Shown: positions 7,877 through 16,448, counted from the stretch's first letter. The stretch is DNA of 21,140 nucleotides from DASXUC01 sp036505015 (GCA_036505015.1 DASXUC010000030.1:1-21140), one strand, 5' to 3'. The notes: a model not told the origin generated them from the letters alone. Translations and numbers: made by a program.

Positions 7877-8835
7877 TGCGCCGCCTCCTTCGCGTGGTAG
7901 GTGATGATGAGGTCGGCGCCGGCGCGTGCGATCGCGGTGAGGATCTCCAGCGCGGCCGCGCGCTCATCCAGCCATCCCTGGGCCGCGGCGGCCTTTACCA
8001 TCGCGTACTCGCCGCTCACGTTGTAGGCGGCCAGGGGCACCGGCACGCTCGACCGCACGCGACGGATCACATCGAGGTACGCCAGCGCGGGCTTCACCAT
8101 CACGGCGTCCGCGCCCTCGGCCAGGTCGAGGGCGATCTCGCGCTCCGCTTCCCGCACATTGGGCGGATCCATCTGGTAGCCACGGCGGTCCCCAAACTGC
8201 GGGGCGGACCCGGCGGCGTCCCGGAACGGGCCGTAGAATGCCGAGGCATATTTGGCGGAGTACGCCAGGATCGCCGTCTCGCTGAAGCCCGCGTCATCGA
8301 GCGCACTCCGGATAGCGGCCACCTGCCCGTCCATCATCGCCGACGGGGCCACCACGTCCGCGCCGGCCGCCGCCAGTGACACCGCCGTCCGCGCCAGCAG
8401 GTCGAGCGTGACATCGTTGTCCACGGTGCCGTCCCGCACGATCCCGCAGTGCCCGTGGGACGTGTACTCGCACAGGCACACGTCGGTGATGACGGCGAGA
8501 TCCGGATCGACCGCGCGCAGGCGGCGGACCGCCTGCTGGACAATCCCCTCGTCGTCGTAGGCGCCGCTGCCCCGGGCGTCCTTGGATTCCGGCAGCCCGA
8601 AGAGCATCACGGCTCCCACGCCGAGGTCCTTCAGGTGCGCGGCGTCGGCGGCCAGTTCGTCCACCGAAACCCGTGCCTGCCCCGGCAGCGACGGGATCGG
8701 CTCGCGGATGCCCCGGCCGGGCCGGACGAAGATGGGATAGACGAAGGCCTCTGCCGACAGCCGGGTCTCGCGCGCCAGTGATCGCAGCGCGCGCGTCCGC
8801 CGCAGCCGGCGCGGCCGTACGGTGAGCTTATGCAC
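7861..8835 (-). CDS. hemB: Porphobilinogen synthase (delta-aminolevulinate dehydratase)
   Basis: The 324-residue protein starts at GTG 8835 and overlaps the end of hemD by 8 bp. It has the zinc-binding cysteine motif DVCLCEYTSHGHC (Cys120, Cys122, Cys130), so it belongs to the Zn-dependent rather than Mg-only class. The Schiff-base lysines are Lys195 (in YSAKYASAFYGPFRD) and Lys248 (in VMVKPALAYLDVI). It condenses two 5-aminolevulinate molecules to porphobilinogen in the cytoplasm. The 3' end overlaps hemQ by 16 bp. Confidence 0.97.
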   Translation of the reverse strand: MHKLTVRPRRLRRTRALRSLARETRLSAEAFVYPIFVRPGRGIREPIPSLPGQARVSVDELAADAAHLKDLGVGAVMLFGLPESKDARGSGAYDDEGIVQQAVRRLRAVDPDLAVITDVCLCEYTSHGHCGIVRDGTVDNDVTLDLLARTAVSLAAAGADVVAPSAMMDGQVAAIRSALDDAGFSETAILAYSAKYASAFYGPFRDAAGSAPQFGDRRGYQMDPPNVREAEREIALDLAEGADAVMVKPALAYLDVIRRVRSSVPVPLAAYNVSGEYAMVKAAAAQGWLDERAAALEILTAIARAGADLIITYHAKEAAQWLNP

Positions 8836-9628
8836 CGACCAACCTCCTGCGGATGACTGCTGTGATCCCGTCGATGCTGTACTCCCCGGCCACCATCTCT
8901 ACGCGCAGACCTGCCGCGGACGCGGCCTCCGCCGTCACCGGCCCGATCGCGACGACCGGGACCTCCAGCAGACGGGTGCCGATTCCCGCGGCGCCGGCGA
9001 GAGTGACGAGCCCGCGGGCCGCGGACGCGCTGGCCAGGACGACGGCATCAACGCCGTCCGCAAACGCGTCCAGCAGCAACGGAACCGATTCCGGCGGTGC
9101 CTCGATCGTGCGATAGGCGATCACGTCATCCACCACGGCGCCGCGCGCGCGCAGCACGGTTCCAATCTCGGCCGCCACCGCCGCCCGCAGCCGCAGGACC
9201 CGCTGTCCTGCGCTGATCGGGATCTCCTCCGCGAGCACCTCGCTGGCAAACGCCGAGGGGACCCACGCCGCTGCAACGCCGTACGCTGCCAGCGCGGCGG
9301 CCGTCCCCGGCCCAATCGCCGCGCAGTGCAGGCGCGGCGGCATTGCCCGCGCAGGGGCCACGGCCGAAAAACGCGCATACAGCGCCGCGACGGCATTGCG
9401 ACTCGTGAACACGATCCAGTCGTACGTATCCAGCCGGGCGATCGCCAGATCCAAGTCGATGTACGATGCCGGCGGCGCAATCGCGATGGCCGGGACCTCG
9501 ACCGGATCGCATCCGGCCGCTCGCAGCAGGGCGCTCAATCCGCCGGCCTGTCCAACCGGCCGCGTCACCAATACGCGCGGAGCCCCTCGACCCGCTGGCG
9601 CTCGCTCGGATCCTGCCGGGCGGGTCAC
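8828..9628 (-). CDS. hemD: Uroporphyrinogen III synthase
   Basis: A 266-residue protein beginning at GTG 9628, overlapping the hemC stop as GTGA. HemD sequences are poorly conserved; the identification rests on the two-lobed pattern (VLVTRPVGQAGGLSALLRAAGC near the start, IVFTSRNAVAALYA, CAAIGPGTAAAL, VVLASASAARGL, VAIGPVTAEAASAAGL) and on its place between hemC and hemB. It inverts ring D and closes hydroxymethylbilane to uroporphyrinogen III. No methyltransferase (CobA) domain is fused, so sirohaem branching would need a separate gene. Confidence 0.93.
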   Translation of the reverse strand: MTRPAGSERAPAGRGAPRVLVTRPVGQAGGLSALLRAAGCDPVEVPAIAIAPPASYIDLDLAIARLDTYDWIVFTSRNAVAALYARFSAVAPARAMPPRLHCAAIGPGTAAALAAYGVAAAWVPSAFASEVLAEEIPISAGQRVLRLRAAVAAEIGTVLRARGAVVDDVIAYRTIEAPPESVPLLLDAFADGVDAVVLASASAARGLVTLAGAAGIGTRLLEVPVVAIGPVTAEAASAAGLRVEMVAGEYSIDGITAVIRRRLVGA

Positions 9629-10533
9629 AGCAACTCCCCCGCGCCCCGCGCCAACAGTTCCTCGGCCAGATCATGACCGACTCCGGCGCCGTCGTCGGCA
9701 GGGCCCTCGCGAACGCCGTCGATCACGCGCGATCCGTCGGACGCGATCACCGCAGCGGTCAGGCGCAGGCGCCCTCGCTCGGTTTCCGCGAAGGCTCCCA
9801 CCGGCAGCCGGCAGCCTCCCGACATCCTCCCCAGCACGGCGCGCTCCGCTCCCACGGCCTGGCGCGTCGGCGTGTGATCGAGCACGCGCACCAGCTCGAG
9901 CGCGCCTCCGTCGTCTGCGCGGATCTGGACGCCCAACGCGCCCTGGCCCGGTGCCGGCAGCACGCGTGGGATGGGCAGCCACTGCGTGATGCGATGCGAT
10001 AGCCCGAGCCGCAACAGTCCCGCCGCAGCCAGGCACACCGCATCGAGGGCACCTTCGTCGACCTTCCGGATCCTCGTATCGACGTTGCCGCGCACTGGGA
10101 CCACGGTCAGGTCAGCACGCAGCGCACGGAGGGACGCGGCGCGCCTCGGGCTGCTCGTTCCGACGCGGGCCGCGGACGGCAGCGACTCCAGCGTCAGCCC
10201 GCCGCGCGCGACGAGGACGTCCCGCGGGTCTTCCCTCGCCGGCATCGCGGCGATCACCAGACGCGGAGAGGCCTCGGTGGGCAGATCTTTCATGCTGTGG
10301 ACGGCCGCGTCGATACGGCCGCCCGCGAGCGCGACCTCGAGCTCCTTGACGAAGAATCCCACGCCGCCGAGGCGCTCGAACGGCCGCTCGGGATGCTCGT
10401 CGGCGGAGGTCCTGAAAGTGTCCACGCGGACACTGAGCTCCGGATGCGCGGATCGCAGCGCGGCTACGACGGACTCCGTCTGGGCCATGGCGAGCGCGCT
10501 GCCCCGGGATCCAACGACGAACTCTGCCGTCAC
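9625..10533 (-). CDS. hemC: Hydroxymethylbilane synthase (porphobilinogen deaminase)
   Basis: The 302-residue protein starts at GTG 10533 and overlaps the hemL stop as GTGA. Diagnostic residues are visible: the catalytic Asp83 in HSMKDLPT, the SSPRRAA arginine motif, the RGNVDTRI motif, and Cys241 in SGGCRLPVGA, which carries the dipyrromethane cofactor. It polymerises four porphobilinogens to hydroxymethylbilane. Length and motif order are normal for the family. Confidence 0.97.
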   Translation of the reverse strand: MTAEFVVGSRGSALAMAQTESVVAALRSAHPELSVRVDTFRTSADEHPERPFERLGGVGFFVKELEVALAGGRIDAAVHSMKDLPTEASPRLVIAAMPAREDPRDVLVARGGLTLESLPSAARVGTSSPRRAASLRALRADLTVVPVRGNVDTRIRKVDEGALDAVCLAAAGLLRLGLSHRITQWLPIPRVLPAPGQGALGVQIRADDGGALELVRVLDHTPTRQAVGAERAVLGRMSGGCRLPVGAFAETERGRLRLTAAVIASDGSRVIDGVREGPADDGAGVGHDLAEELLARGAGELL

Positions 10534-11807
10534 TGCCCTGCCTCCGCGAAGGCCTCGCGCGCCGCCGCAACCGTGCGGTCGATCTCATGCTCACCGTGCG
10601 CGGCCGAGAGGAACCATGATTCGAACTGCGAGGGCGGCAGCAAAATGCCTCGCTCCAACATCGCGTGAAAGAACCGGCGGAAGCGTGCGAGATCCGCGCC
10701 CGACGCCGCGGTGTAATCTCGGGGCGGCTCAGCGGTGAAGAACACCGTGACCAGCGACGCGATCCGGACGATCGAGCAGCGGCACCCCGCGGCCAGCGCG
10801 GCCTCCCGCAGTCCGGCCTCCAGCCGCGCACCGAGGCGCTCGAGCCGATGGTACAGCTCGGGCGTCAACGCGCGCAGCGTGGCACTCCCGGCCGCCACGG
10901 CGACGGGGTTCCCCGACAGCGTCCCGGCCTGGTAGACCGGGCCGAGGGGCGCCAGGACGCTCATGACGTCGGCCCGGCCGCCGTAGACGGCAAGCGGCAT
11001 CCCGCCGCCCGCAATCTTGCCCAGGCACGTGAGGTCCGGCACGATGCCGAACCGTTCCTGGGCGCCTCCCCGGGCGAGCCGGAACCCCGTGATCACCTCA
11101 TCGAAGATGAGCAGGCTGCCGTAAGCGCTGGTGACCTCGCGCAGGGCAGGGAGAAATCCGGGCACGGGCACGATGACGCCCATGTTTGCGGCGACCGGCT
11201 CGACGATGACGGCCGCGACCTCGCGGCCGCCGGCCGCGAACGCCGCACGGACCGCGGACGCATCATTGTACGGCAGGACGATAGTGTCGGCGACGGCGCC
11301 GGGCGTGACGCCCGCGCTGGCCGGCAGTCCCAGCGTGGCCAGTCCGGACCCGGCCTTGGCCAGCAGGCTGTCGGCATGCCCGTGATAGCCGCCGGCAAAC
11401 GCAACGATCTTCGCGCGGCCGGTGAAGCCGCGGGCGACCCGGATCGCGCTCATGGCGGCCTCGGTGCCCGAACTGACAAACCGCATCCGCGTCATCGACG
11501 GGACCGCGTCGCGGATCAGCCGGGCAAGCTCGAGCTCGCGGGGGGTGGGCATCCCGAAGGTCGTCCCCCGCGCCGCGGCCTCACCGACGGCGGAGACGAC
11601 CTGCGGCGCCGCATGGCCGAGAATCAGCGCGCCCCAGGAGCCGACGTAATCGACGAATCGCCGTCCGTCGGCATCGGTCACATACGCCCCGAGACCCGCG
11701 GTGGCGATGACCGGCGTCCCGCCGACGGCCCGGAACGCACGGACCGGGCTATTCACGCCGCCGGGGAACGCCTCCAGGCTGGCCTCGAACACGTCGATGG
11801 CCTTCAC
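10530..11807 (-). CDS. hemL: Glutamate-1-semialdehyde 2,1-aminomutase
   Basis: This PLP-dependent protein of 425 residues starts at GTG 11807, overlapping the hemA stop as GTGA. Motifs include PGGVNSPVRAF at the N-terminus, SSGTEAAMSAIRVARG, the cofactor Asp in IFDEVITGFR (235-243) and the Schiff-base Lys264 in TCLGKIAGGGMP. It converts glutamate-1-semialdehyde from HemA to 5-aminolevulinate. Having hemA and hemL adjacent shows that this organism uses the C5 (glutamyl-tRNA) route and not ALA synthase. Confidence 0.97.
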   Translation of the reverse strand: MKAIDVFEASLEAFPGGVNSPVRAFRAVGGTPVIATAGLGAYVTDADGRRFVDYVGSWGALILGHAAPQVVSAVGEAAARGTTFGMPTPRELELARLIRDAVPSMTRMRFVSSGTEAAMSAIRVARGFTGRAKIVAFAGGYHGHADSLLAKAGSGLATLGLPASAGVTPGAVADTIVLPYNDASAVRAAFAAGGREVAAVIVEPVAANMGVIVPVPGFLPALREVTSAYGSLLIFDEVITGFRLARGGAQERFGIVPDLTCLGKIAGGGMPLAVYGGRADVMSVLAPLGPVYQAGTLSGNPVAVAAGSATLRALTPELYHRLERLGARLEAGLREAALAAGCRCSIVRIASLVTVFFTAEPPRDYTAASGADLARFRRFFHAMLERGILLPPSQFESWFLSAAHGEHEIDRTVAAAREAFAEAGQ

Positions 11808-13048
11808 GGTGCGTCCTCTAGATCGAACAGCGTGCGCGCCAGCGTCAGCGCCCGCGCATCCTCTCCCTGCGCGCGCAGACGCACGAACGGCGCGTGCAGC
11901 AGTTTGCGCACGGCGCCCTCGATGACGCCGCGCACCGCGCGGCGCTGGTGCTCGTCCAGGCCGCTCAGCCGCCCTCGGGCACGGTGGAGCTCCTCGTCGA
12001 TGATCCGCTCGGCCCGAGCATGCAGCGCCGCAATCACCGGCACCGCAGAGCGGCCGCCGAGCCAGCGCATGAAGGCATCCAGCGCATCCTCCACGATTTC
12101 GTTCGCCTGCGCGAGGTCGGACTCGGAGGTATCGGCGGATCCCGGCGGCTGCAGCTCGTCCAGATCGTAGAGGATCACGTCCGGCAGCGCGCGCACCTGC
12201 GGAGCGACGCCGCGCGGCACGCCGATGTCGATCACGAGGAGGGGCGTGGACCGCGGGCCGGCCTCGCGGAGGATCTCGGGGATCAGGACCGGGTCATCCG
12301 CCCCGATGGACACGACCAGCACCTCGGTGTCCCTGACGACGTCACGCAACCCGTCGAGACCGATCCCCATCGCGCCGTACCGTGCGGCCAGCGCCGCCGC
12401 CGTGGCTGCGGTGCGGTTGGCCACCGCAACGAGGCGCGCCTCCGCGTGAGTGAATACCTTGGCCACCAGCTCCGCCATCTCGCCGGCGCCCACGATCGCG
12501 AGCCGGCGGTCCCCAAGCGTGCCGAGGACGGTTCGCGCGCGCCGCATCGCGGCGTGGGGAATCGACGCCGCGCGCCGGCCGAGGCCGGTCTCTGCACGGG
12601 CCCGCCGGCCGCAGCCGATGGCGACCTGCATGAGGCGGTTGAGGATGGGGCCTGCCGTCCCCGCCTCACGGGCCGCGGTGAACGCCCGCCGGAGCTGGCC
12701 GAGGACCTGGGCCTCGCCGACCACCATCGATTCCAACCCGGCGGCGACCCGCAGCGCGTGGCGCGCGGCGTCTTCGCCTGATGCGGCGCGCAGATGGGGC
12801 AGAATCGCGTCGACGGGAATGTTGCCCCACCCGGCCAGCACCGCCGCAAGCCGGTCCACCGGCGGGTGATCCATGGTCGTGACGTAGAGCTCGGTGCGGT
12901 TGCAGGTGGACAGCACAACGGCTTCGGTAACGCCCGGGACGGCCGCCACGCCTTCGAGCAGACGGGGGATCTCCGCTTCCGGAACCGCCACCAGTTCCCG
13001 GACGTCGAGGGAAGCGGTCTTGTGGGTCAGTCCGATGACGGCAAGCAT
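11804..13048 (-). CDS. hemA: Glutamyl-tRNA reductase
   Basis: First gene of the haem operon, 414 residues from ATG 13048; an AGGAT sequence about 12 nt upstream is a weak ribosome site. The N-terminal domain has GLTHKTASLDVREL and the catalytic Cys49 in LSTCNRTELYV, followed by ESMVVGEAQVLGQLRRAF. The NADPH-binding motif is IVGAGEMAELVAK (about 185-197). The C-terminal helical dimerisation domain is present. It reduces glutamyl-tRNA to glutamate-1-semialdehyde, usually the regulated step of haem synthesis. The ~140-bp AT-richer region upstream, shared with feoA, should hold its promoter. Confidence 0.97.
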   Translation of the reverse strand: MLAVIGLTHKTASLDVRELVAVPEAEIPRLLEGVAAVPGVTEAVVLSTCNRTELYVTTMDHPPVDRLAAVLAGWGNIPVDAILPHLRAASGEDAARHALRVAAGLESMVVGEAQVLGQLRRAFTAAREAGTAGPILNRLMQVAIGCGRRARAETGLGRRAASIPHAAMRRARTVLGTLGDRRLAIVGAGEMAELVAKVFTHAEARLVAVANRTAATAAALAARYGAMGIGLDGLRDVVRDTEVLVVSIGADDPVLIPEILREAGPRSTPLLVIDIGVPRGVAPQVRALPDVILYDLDELQPPGSADTSESDLAQANEIVEDALDAFMRWLGGRSAVPVIAALHARAERIIDEELHRARGRLSGLDEHQRRAVRGVIEGAVRKLLHAPFVRLRAQGEDARALTLARTLFDLEDAP

Positions 13049-13188
13049 CCCGCGGCGGTTATCCTGTGGAATTCTGGGTATTTCTTCGGATTTTTCAGAA
13101 AAACCTGCCTTTCTTCAAGCGAGCATAGCAAGCGAACTGTACCCCGGCATCAGGCAGGCGGAGGATTCCCGATCAGACCCAGGCCCGA
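13049..13188. promoter_or_regulatory. Divergent intergenic region between hemA and feoA
   Basis: This 140-bp stretch is clearly more AT-rich than its surroundings (especially 13065-13115) and separates two divergently read iron/haem loci, so it should hold promoters for both. It contains a perfect 13-bp palindrome, TTTTTC-A-GAAAAA at 13091-13103, and a direct repeat AAGCGA about 13 bp apart near 13117-13135. I cannot find a convincing -35/-10 pair, nor a recognisable DtxR/IdeR iron box or Fur box. Confidence 0.45.
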
Positions 13189-13422
13189 TTGGCTTCGACG
13201 ACTCAAGTCCTCGCCGGCCTGCATGAAGGGTCGCGAGCCGTGATCGACGCCGTCCCATTCGAGGACGGCGTCGACGACTTCGCGGCACTGCGCCTCTTGC
13301 CAGGCGAAACCATTGAGGTCGTCCAGGTGATTCCACTGGGGGGTCCACTGCTCATCCGCACCCGCAGCGGTTTCTACGCGCTGGGCCGCCTGCTGGCCGA
13401 ACGGGTGTGGGTGCGCACCTGA
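13189..13422 (+). CDS. feoA: FeoA-like SH3-fold protein of ferrous iron transport
   Basis: The 77-residue protein uses TTG 13189 as the best start, giving the normal FeoA length. It shows the family pattern: an opening LAGLHEGSRAVI strand, then LRLLPGETIEVVQVIPLGGPLLIRTRSGFYALGRLLAERVWV. FeoA is a small cytoplasmic SH3-like partner of the FeoB Fe(II) transporter. The following feoB fragment starts before this gene ends (GTG 13407), as is usual for feoAB. A GTG near 13240 is a poorer start because it would drop the first strand. Confidence 0.85.
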   Translation: MASTTQVLAGLHEGSRAVIDAVPFEDGVDDFAALRLLPGETIEVVQVIPLGGPLLIRTRSGFYALGRLLAERVWVRT

Positions 13423-14383
13423 GATCCCTCGGCACGTCCTGTCACACCTCCGGGGCGGGAGAGTGGAAAAAGGACCTTCCCACGATCGCTCTCATCGGCA
13501 ACCCCAACGTGGGAAAATCGACCCTCTTCAACGCCCTCACTGGGCTGACCGCGGGGGCCGAGGATGAGCCGCGGTGGTCCTCGACCGCACCCTGGGACGG
13601 CTGGGCCTGACCGGACGCGCCGCGGTGCCCCTGGTCGCCGGCGCGGGCTGCAATGTTCCCGCGATCATCGGGCTGCGCGTCCTGCGCACGGAGCGGGAAC
13701 GCTTGATCGCCGGAACGCTGATCACCCTCACCCCCTGCAGCGCGCGGACCGCGGTCATCTTCGGTGCCGTGGCGCGCTTCTTGGGCTGGCCCTGGGCGGC
13801 CGCGCTGTACGCGATCGTTGCGGCCCTCATCATTGGCGCCGGATGGGGCCTCAACCGCGTCATCCCCGGCCGTCCGAGCCCGCTGTTGATGGAGATCTTT
13901 CCGTTCCGCGTCCCGGGAGTGCGGACGGTCCTGCGCAAAACGTGGTTCCGCGTGCGGGAGTTTGCGTTTGTCGCCGTCCCGATCGTGCTGGGCGGGAGCC
14001 TCGTCCTCGGCGGCCTGTATGAAACCGGGTGGATGCGCTACGCGGCGCTGCCGCTCGAACCGATCGTGGGCGGCTGGCTCCGCCTGCCGGCGGTCGCGGG
14101 GCTCACGCTGCTGTTCGCCGTGCTGCGGAAGGAACTCGCCTTGCAGTTGCTTGTTGCGCTGGCCATCGCACAGTTTGGCTCCGGCGCCTCCGACCTGCGC
14201 GGTTTCATGACCGGTCCGCAGATCTTCACGTACGCGCTGGTGAACACGATCTACGTGCCCTGCGTGGCCACGATCGCGGTCCTCAACAAGGCGCTGGGCT
14301 GGCGGCGGGCTGCGCTGATCTCTGCCGGGACGGTGGCGCTGGCCGTGCTGCTCGGGGGGATCGTGATCCGGCTCCTGCAGTAA
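13407..14383 (+). pseudogene. feoB: Internally deleted ferrous iron transporter FeoB
   Basis: Two out-of-frame pieces of FeoB are joined. The first (GTG 13407) contains the start of the G domain with the G1/P-loop motif GNPNVGKSTLFNALTGLT (about 13498-13551), then leaves the family pattern and stops at 13610. The second, in another frame from about 13574, is the C-terminal membrane half: VVLDRTLGRLGLTG, the gate motif GAGCNVPAIIGLR, TPCSART, and several hydrophobic helices to TAA 14383. Missing are the rest of the G domain (G2-G5), the GDI region and the first membrane helices, roughly 350-450 residues by family comparison. As it stands it cannot make a transporter. It is either a real deletion pseudogene or an assembly collapse near 13550-13575. 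It is convergent with dtxR, 6 bp away. Confidence 0.85.
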
Positions 14384-14389
14384 GACCGC

Positions 14390-15057
14390 TCAGGTGGACA
14401 GCACGACGCGAACACGGGCGGCGACGTCACGCCCGATCGCGTGGCGGCTTCCGTCGAGTTGCAGGGATACGGGCCCATTGAATGGAGCGACCTCGTACAC
14501 TGTCACGCGCACGCCAGGCACCAGCCCCAAACTGCTCAGGTAGGCGAGCATCGCGGTGTCTTCTTCGGGCACCACGGCCACGCGGCCGGATTGGCCTGCA
14601 CCGAAGTCCGCCAAGGATGTCGAGGGGACCGCCTGTTCAGGCGCTCCAGGAATCGGGAGGCCATGTGGACACGTTCGCGGCTGGCCGAGGACCTTCGCCA
14701 GAGCGTCTTCGACCTCATCGCTGATTACGTGCTCCATCTTGCACGCTTCGTCGTAGACTTTGGGCAGATCGAGCTTGAGGACATCGGTCAGCAGGCGCTC
14801 GGCCAGCCGAAGGCGCCGGACGATCCTGGTGGCCTTGGACCACCCGGACGCGGTGAGACGATAGCCTTCCTCGCCTCCGCCGGAGACGTACCCTGCTGCG
14901 CCAAACGGCGCAGCGTCTCTGACGCCGACGGCGCGGACACGCCCATAAACTCGGCCACCTTCGAGACCGTCGCCGGGGATGCCGTCTGCAACACCGTGTA
15001 GACGGCTTTCAAGTATATCTCCGCGCGTTCGGTTCTGGCGATGTCGTGTCTGGTCAC
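14390..15057 (-). pseudogene. DtxR/IdeR-family iron-dependent regulator with a one-base frameshift
   Basis: Start GTG 15057 overlaps the stop of the upstream gene by one base, with GGAAGG 7 nt upstream. The first frame gives an N-terminal winged helix (KAVYTVLQTASPATVSKVAEFMGVSAPSASETLRRLAQQG). After the GGG at 14893-14891 the correct continuation is in the next frame: GYVSGGGEEGYRLTASGW, then the metal-site segment YDEACKMEHVISDEVE with Cys, Glu and His matching DtxR Cys102/Glu105/His106, then LPIPG and a C-terminal FeoA-like SH3 domain ending at 14390. Restoring one G gives 222 residues, the normal length. A single loss in a short G run could be a sequencing error. The Cys ligand favours the iron (DtxR/IdeR) rather than manganese subgroup. 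It is the last gene of the dsrE2-tusA-sqr operon. Confidence 0.85.
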
Positions 15058-15305
15058 TACTTGACCTTCCGGATCACCAGGTGGGCGATGCCGCCATCGA
15101 TCTCCAGCGACACGAGCTCCCCGCCGGCGGCGCGGACGAGGATAGGCGCGTACTGCGTGACTTCGTCCACCTGGCTGCACCGGATGTCGATGAGGTCGCC
15201 GGGCTTGGACAGGTCCATCGCCCGGAGGACATCCCAGAACGGGCCGCAGGTACCGACCGTGGCATCGATCGACCAGGTTGCGCCCTGCTCCAGCTGCTTC
15301 ATCAT
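15057..15305 (-). CDS. TusA-like small sulfur-carrier-family protein with altered CPxP motif
   Basis: This 82-residue protein starts at ATG 15305, with AAGGAGG 5 nt upstream. Its layout matches the TusA/SirA fold: IDATVGTCGPFWDVLRAMDLSKPGDLIDI, a middle strand, then a C-terminal GGIAHLVIRKVK that parallels the end of the true TusA encoded two genes upstream (ARLVVRKGR). The active-site motif is CGPF (Cys20) in place of CPxP, and a second Cys is at 43. It lies 19 bp after sqr and overlaps dtxR by one base. A sulfur-relay partner role is inferred from fold and operon; the altered motif may mean a different acceptor. Confidence 0.7.
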   Translation of the reverse strand: MMKQLEQGATWSIDATVGTCGPFWDVLRAMDLSKPGDLIDIRCSQVDEVTQYAPILVRAAGGELVSLEIDGGIAHLVIRKVK

Positions 15306-15324
15306 CTGTTCCTCCTTAGATCGC

Positions 15325-16446
15325 TTACACTCGGCCCGGCGGCACGAGGTGCCAGTAGGCCCGGTTGAACAGCCGCTTCATCGCATATGCAGTGAAGTTG
15401 GGTGCGGCCGGCTGGGGCGGGTGGGTGTAATCGAAGCTCAGCACCGTGGCCCGATGGTCCCCGCTTTCCAGGAAACACATCACTCTGCCGGTGTACTTGG
15501 CCGCGGAGCCGTTGAGGTCTCCAGCGATCCGATCAGCCACGACATGCGCCTCGAAGTGCGCCGCCGAACCGCTCTTGCTCACCGGGATGTCGGTCGTGTC
15601 TCCGATGGCATAGACGCCGTCGTACCCCTTGACTTGCAGCGTTTCGCGGTCGGTATGGATCCAATCGCCGCGGTCGGCGATCCCATCGGCAACGACCGGC
15701 GCCGTCCCGCGGTGGGGCGGGATCAGCATGAGCAGGTCGTAGGCAAGTTCTTCTCCTTCCAGCGATCGGACGGCCTGCTTCAGCGGATCGACTTCTTCCA
15801 CGTTGAAGAACGTGGCCAACTCGATGCCGCGGCGGGCCATGACCGGTTCGATAACGTCGGCCACCGACTCGATCGGAAACGCCCGCGGGAGCGGGGAGAC
15901 GTAGGTCAGTTTTGTCTTCTCGCGCAGCCCGCGGCGGCGGAGCTCCCATTCCAGCAGCAGGGCGAACTCCAGGGGCGCCGGGGGGCACTTGTAGGGCACC
16001 CCCGCCACGCCGACGACGATGTGGCCGCCGCGGAACTCCGCCAGGGCCTGTCGCAGCCGCAGCGCAGCGGTCGGGGTGTAGAAGTGGTGAGCGCCGGCGA
16101 GTCCCGGGACCTCCTCGGGCACCAGGCGCGAGCCGGTAGCCAGCACGAGCGTGTCGGCGGCCATTTCCCCGCCGGCGGTCCGCAGAGTCCGGTGAGCGGG
16201 ATCGATCGCCTGCACGGTGTCGTGCACGAACCGCACGCGCCGATCCAGCACCGACCGCTGCGGCCGGACCAGTTGTTCAGGTTCCACCCATCCGAACGGC
16301 ACGTACAGCAGCCCCGGTTGGTACAGGTGCCCGGAGTCGCGGGAAATCATGGTGACCTCCGCACCGCGATGCTTCCGCGCTACCAGGTTGGCGACGATGG
16401 TCCCGCCGGTGCCGCCGCCGACGACGACGACCTGTGGGGACGTCAT
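15325..16446 (-). CDS. sqr: Sulfide:quinone oxidoreductase-like flavoprotein
   Basis: A 373-residue FAD protein from ATG 16446, two bases after the tusA stop. It has an N-terminal VVVVGGGTGGTIVANLVARK dinucleotide motif, the second FAD segment DTLVLATGSRLVPEEVPG, and the C-terminal GYDGVYAIGDTTDIPVSKSG motif. Only two cysteines are present, Cys154 in YKCPPAP and Cys324 in MCFLESGD. They match the two core SQR cysteines that form the sulfur bridge; the third cysteine of some SQR types is absent. C-terminal aromatic/basic residues (MKRLFNRAYWHLVPP) fit peripheral membrane and quinone binding. It would oxidise sulfide to sulfane sulfur. A related NAD(P)H dehydrogenase activity cannot be excluded, but the operon supports SQR. 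Confidence 0.85.
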   Translation of the reverse strand: MTSPQVVVVGGGTGGTIVANLVARKHRGAEVTMISRDSGHLYQPGLLYVPFGWVEPEQLVRPQRSVLDRRVRFVHDTVQAIDPAHRTLRTAGGEMAADTLVLATGSRLVPEEVPGLAGAHHFYTPTAALRLRQALAEFRGGHIVVGVAGVPYKCPPAPLEFALLLEWELRRRGLREKTKLTYVSPLPRAFPIESVADVIEPVMARRGIELATFFNVEEVDPLKQAVRSLEGEELAYDLLMLIPPHRGTAPVVADGIADRGDWIHTDRETLQVKGYDGVYAIGDTTDIPVSKSGSAAHFEAHVVADRIAGDLNGSAAKYTGRVMCFLESGDHRATVLSFDYTHPPQPAAPNFTAYAMKRLFNRAYWHLVPPGRV

Positions 16447-16448
16447 CG

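Noticed and set aside
10665..12170. 501-codon open frame on the + strand across hemL and hemA
   Set aside because: Composition is Arg/Gly/Asp-rich and lacks motifs; the opposite strand encodes intact HemL and HemA with catalytic residues.
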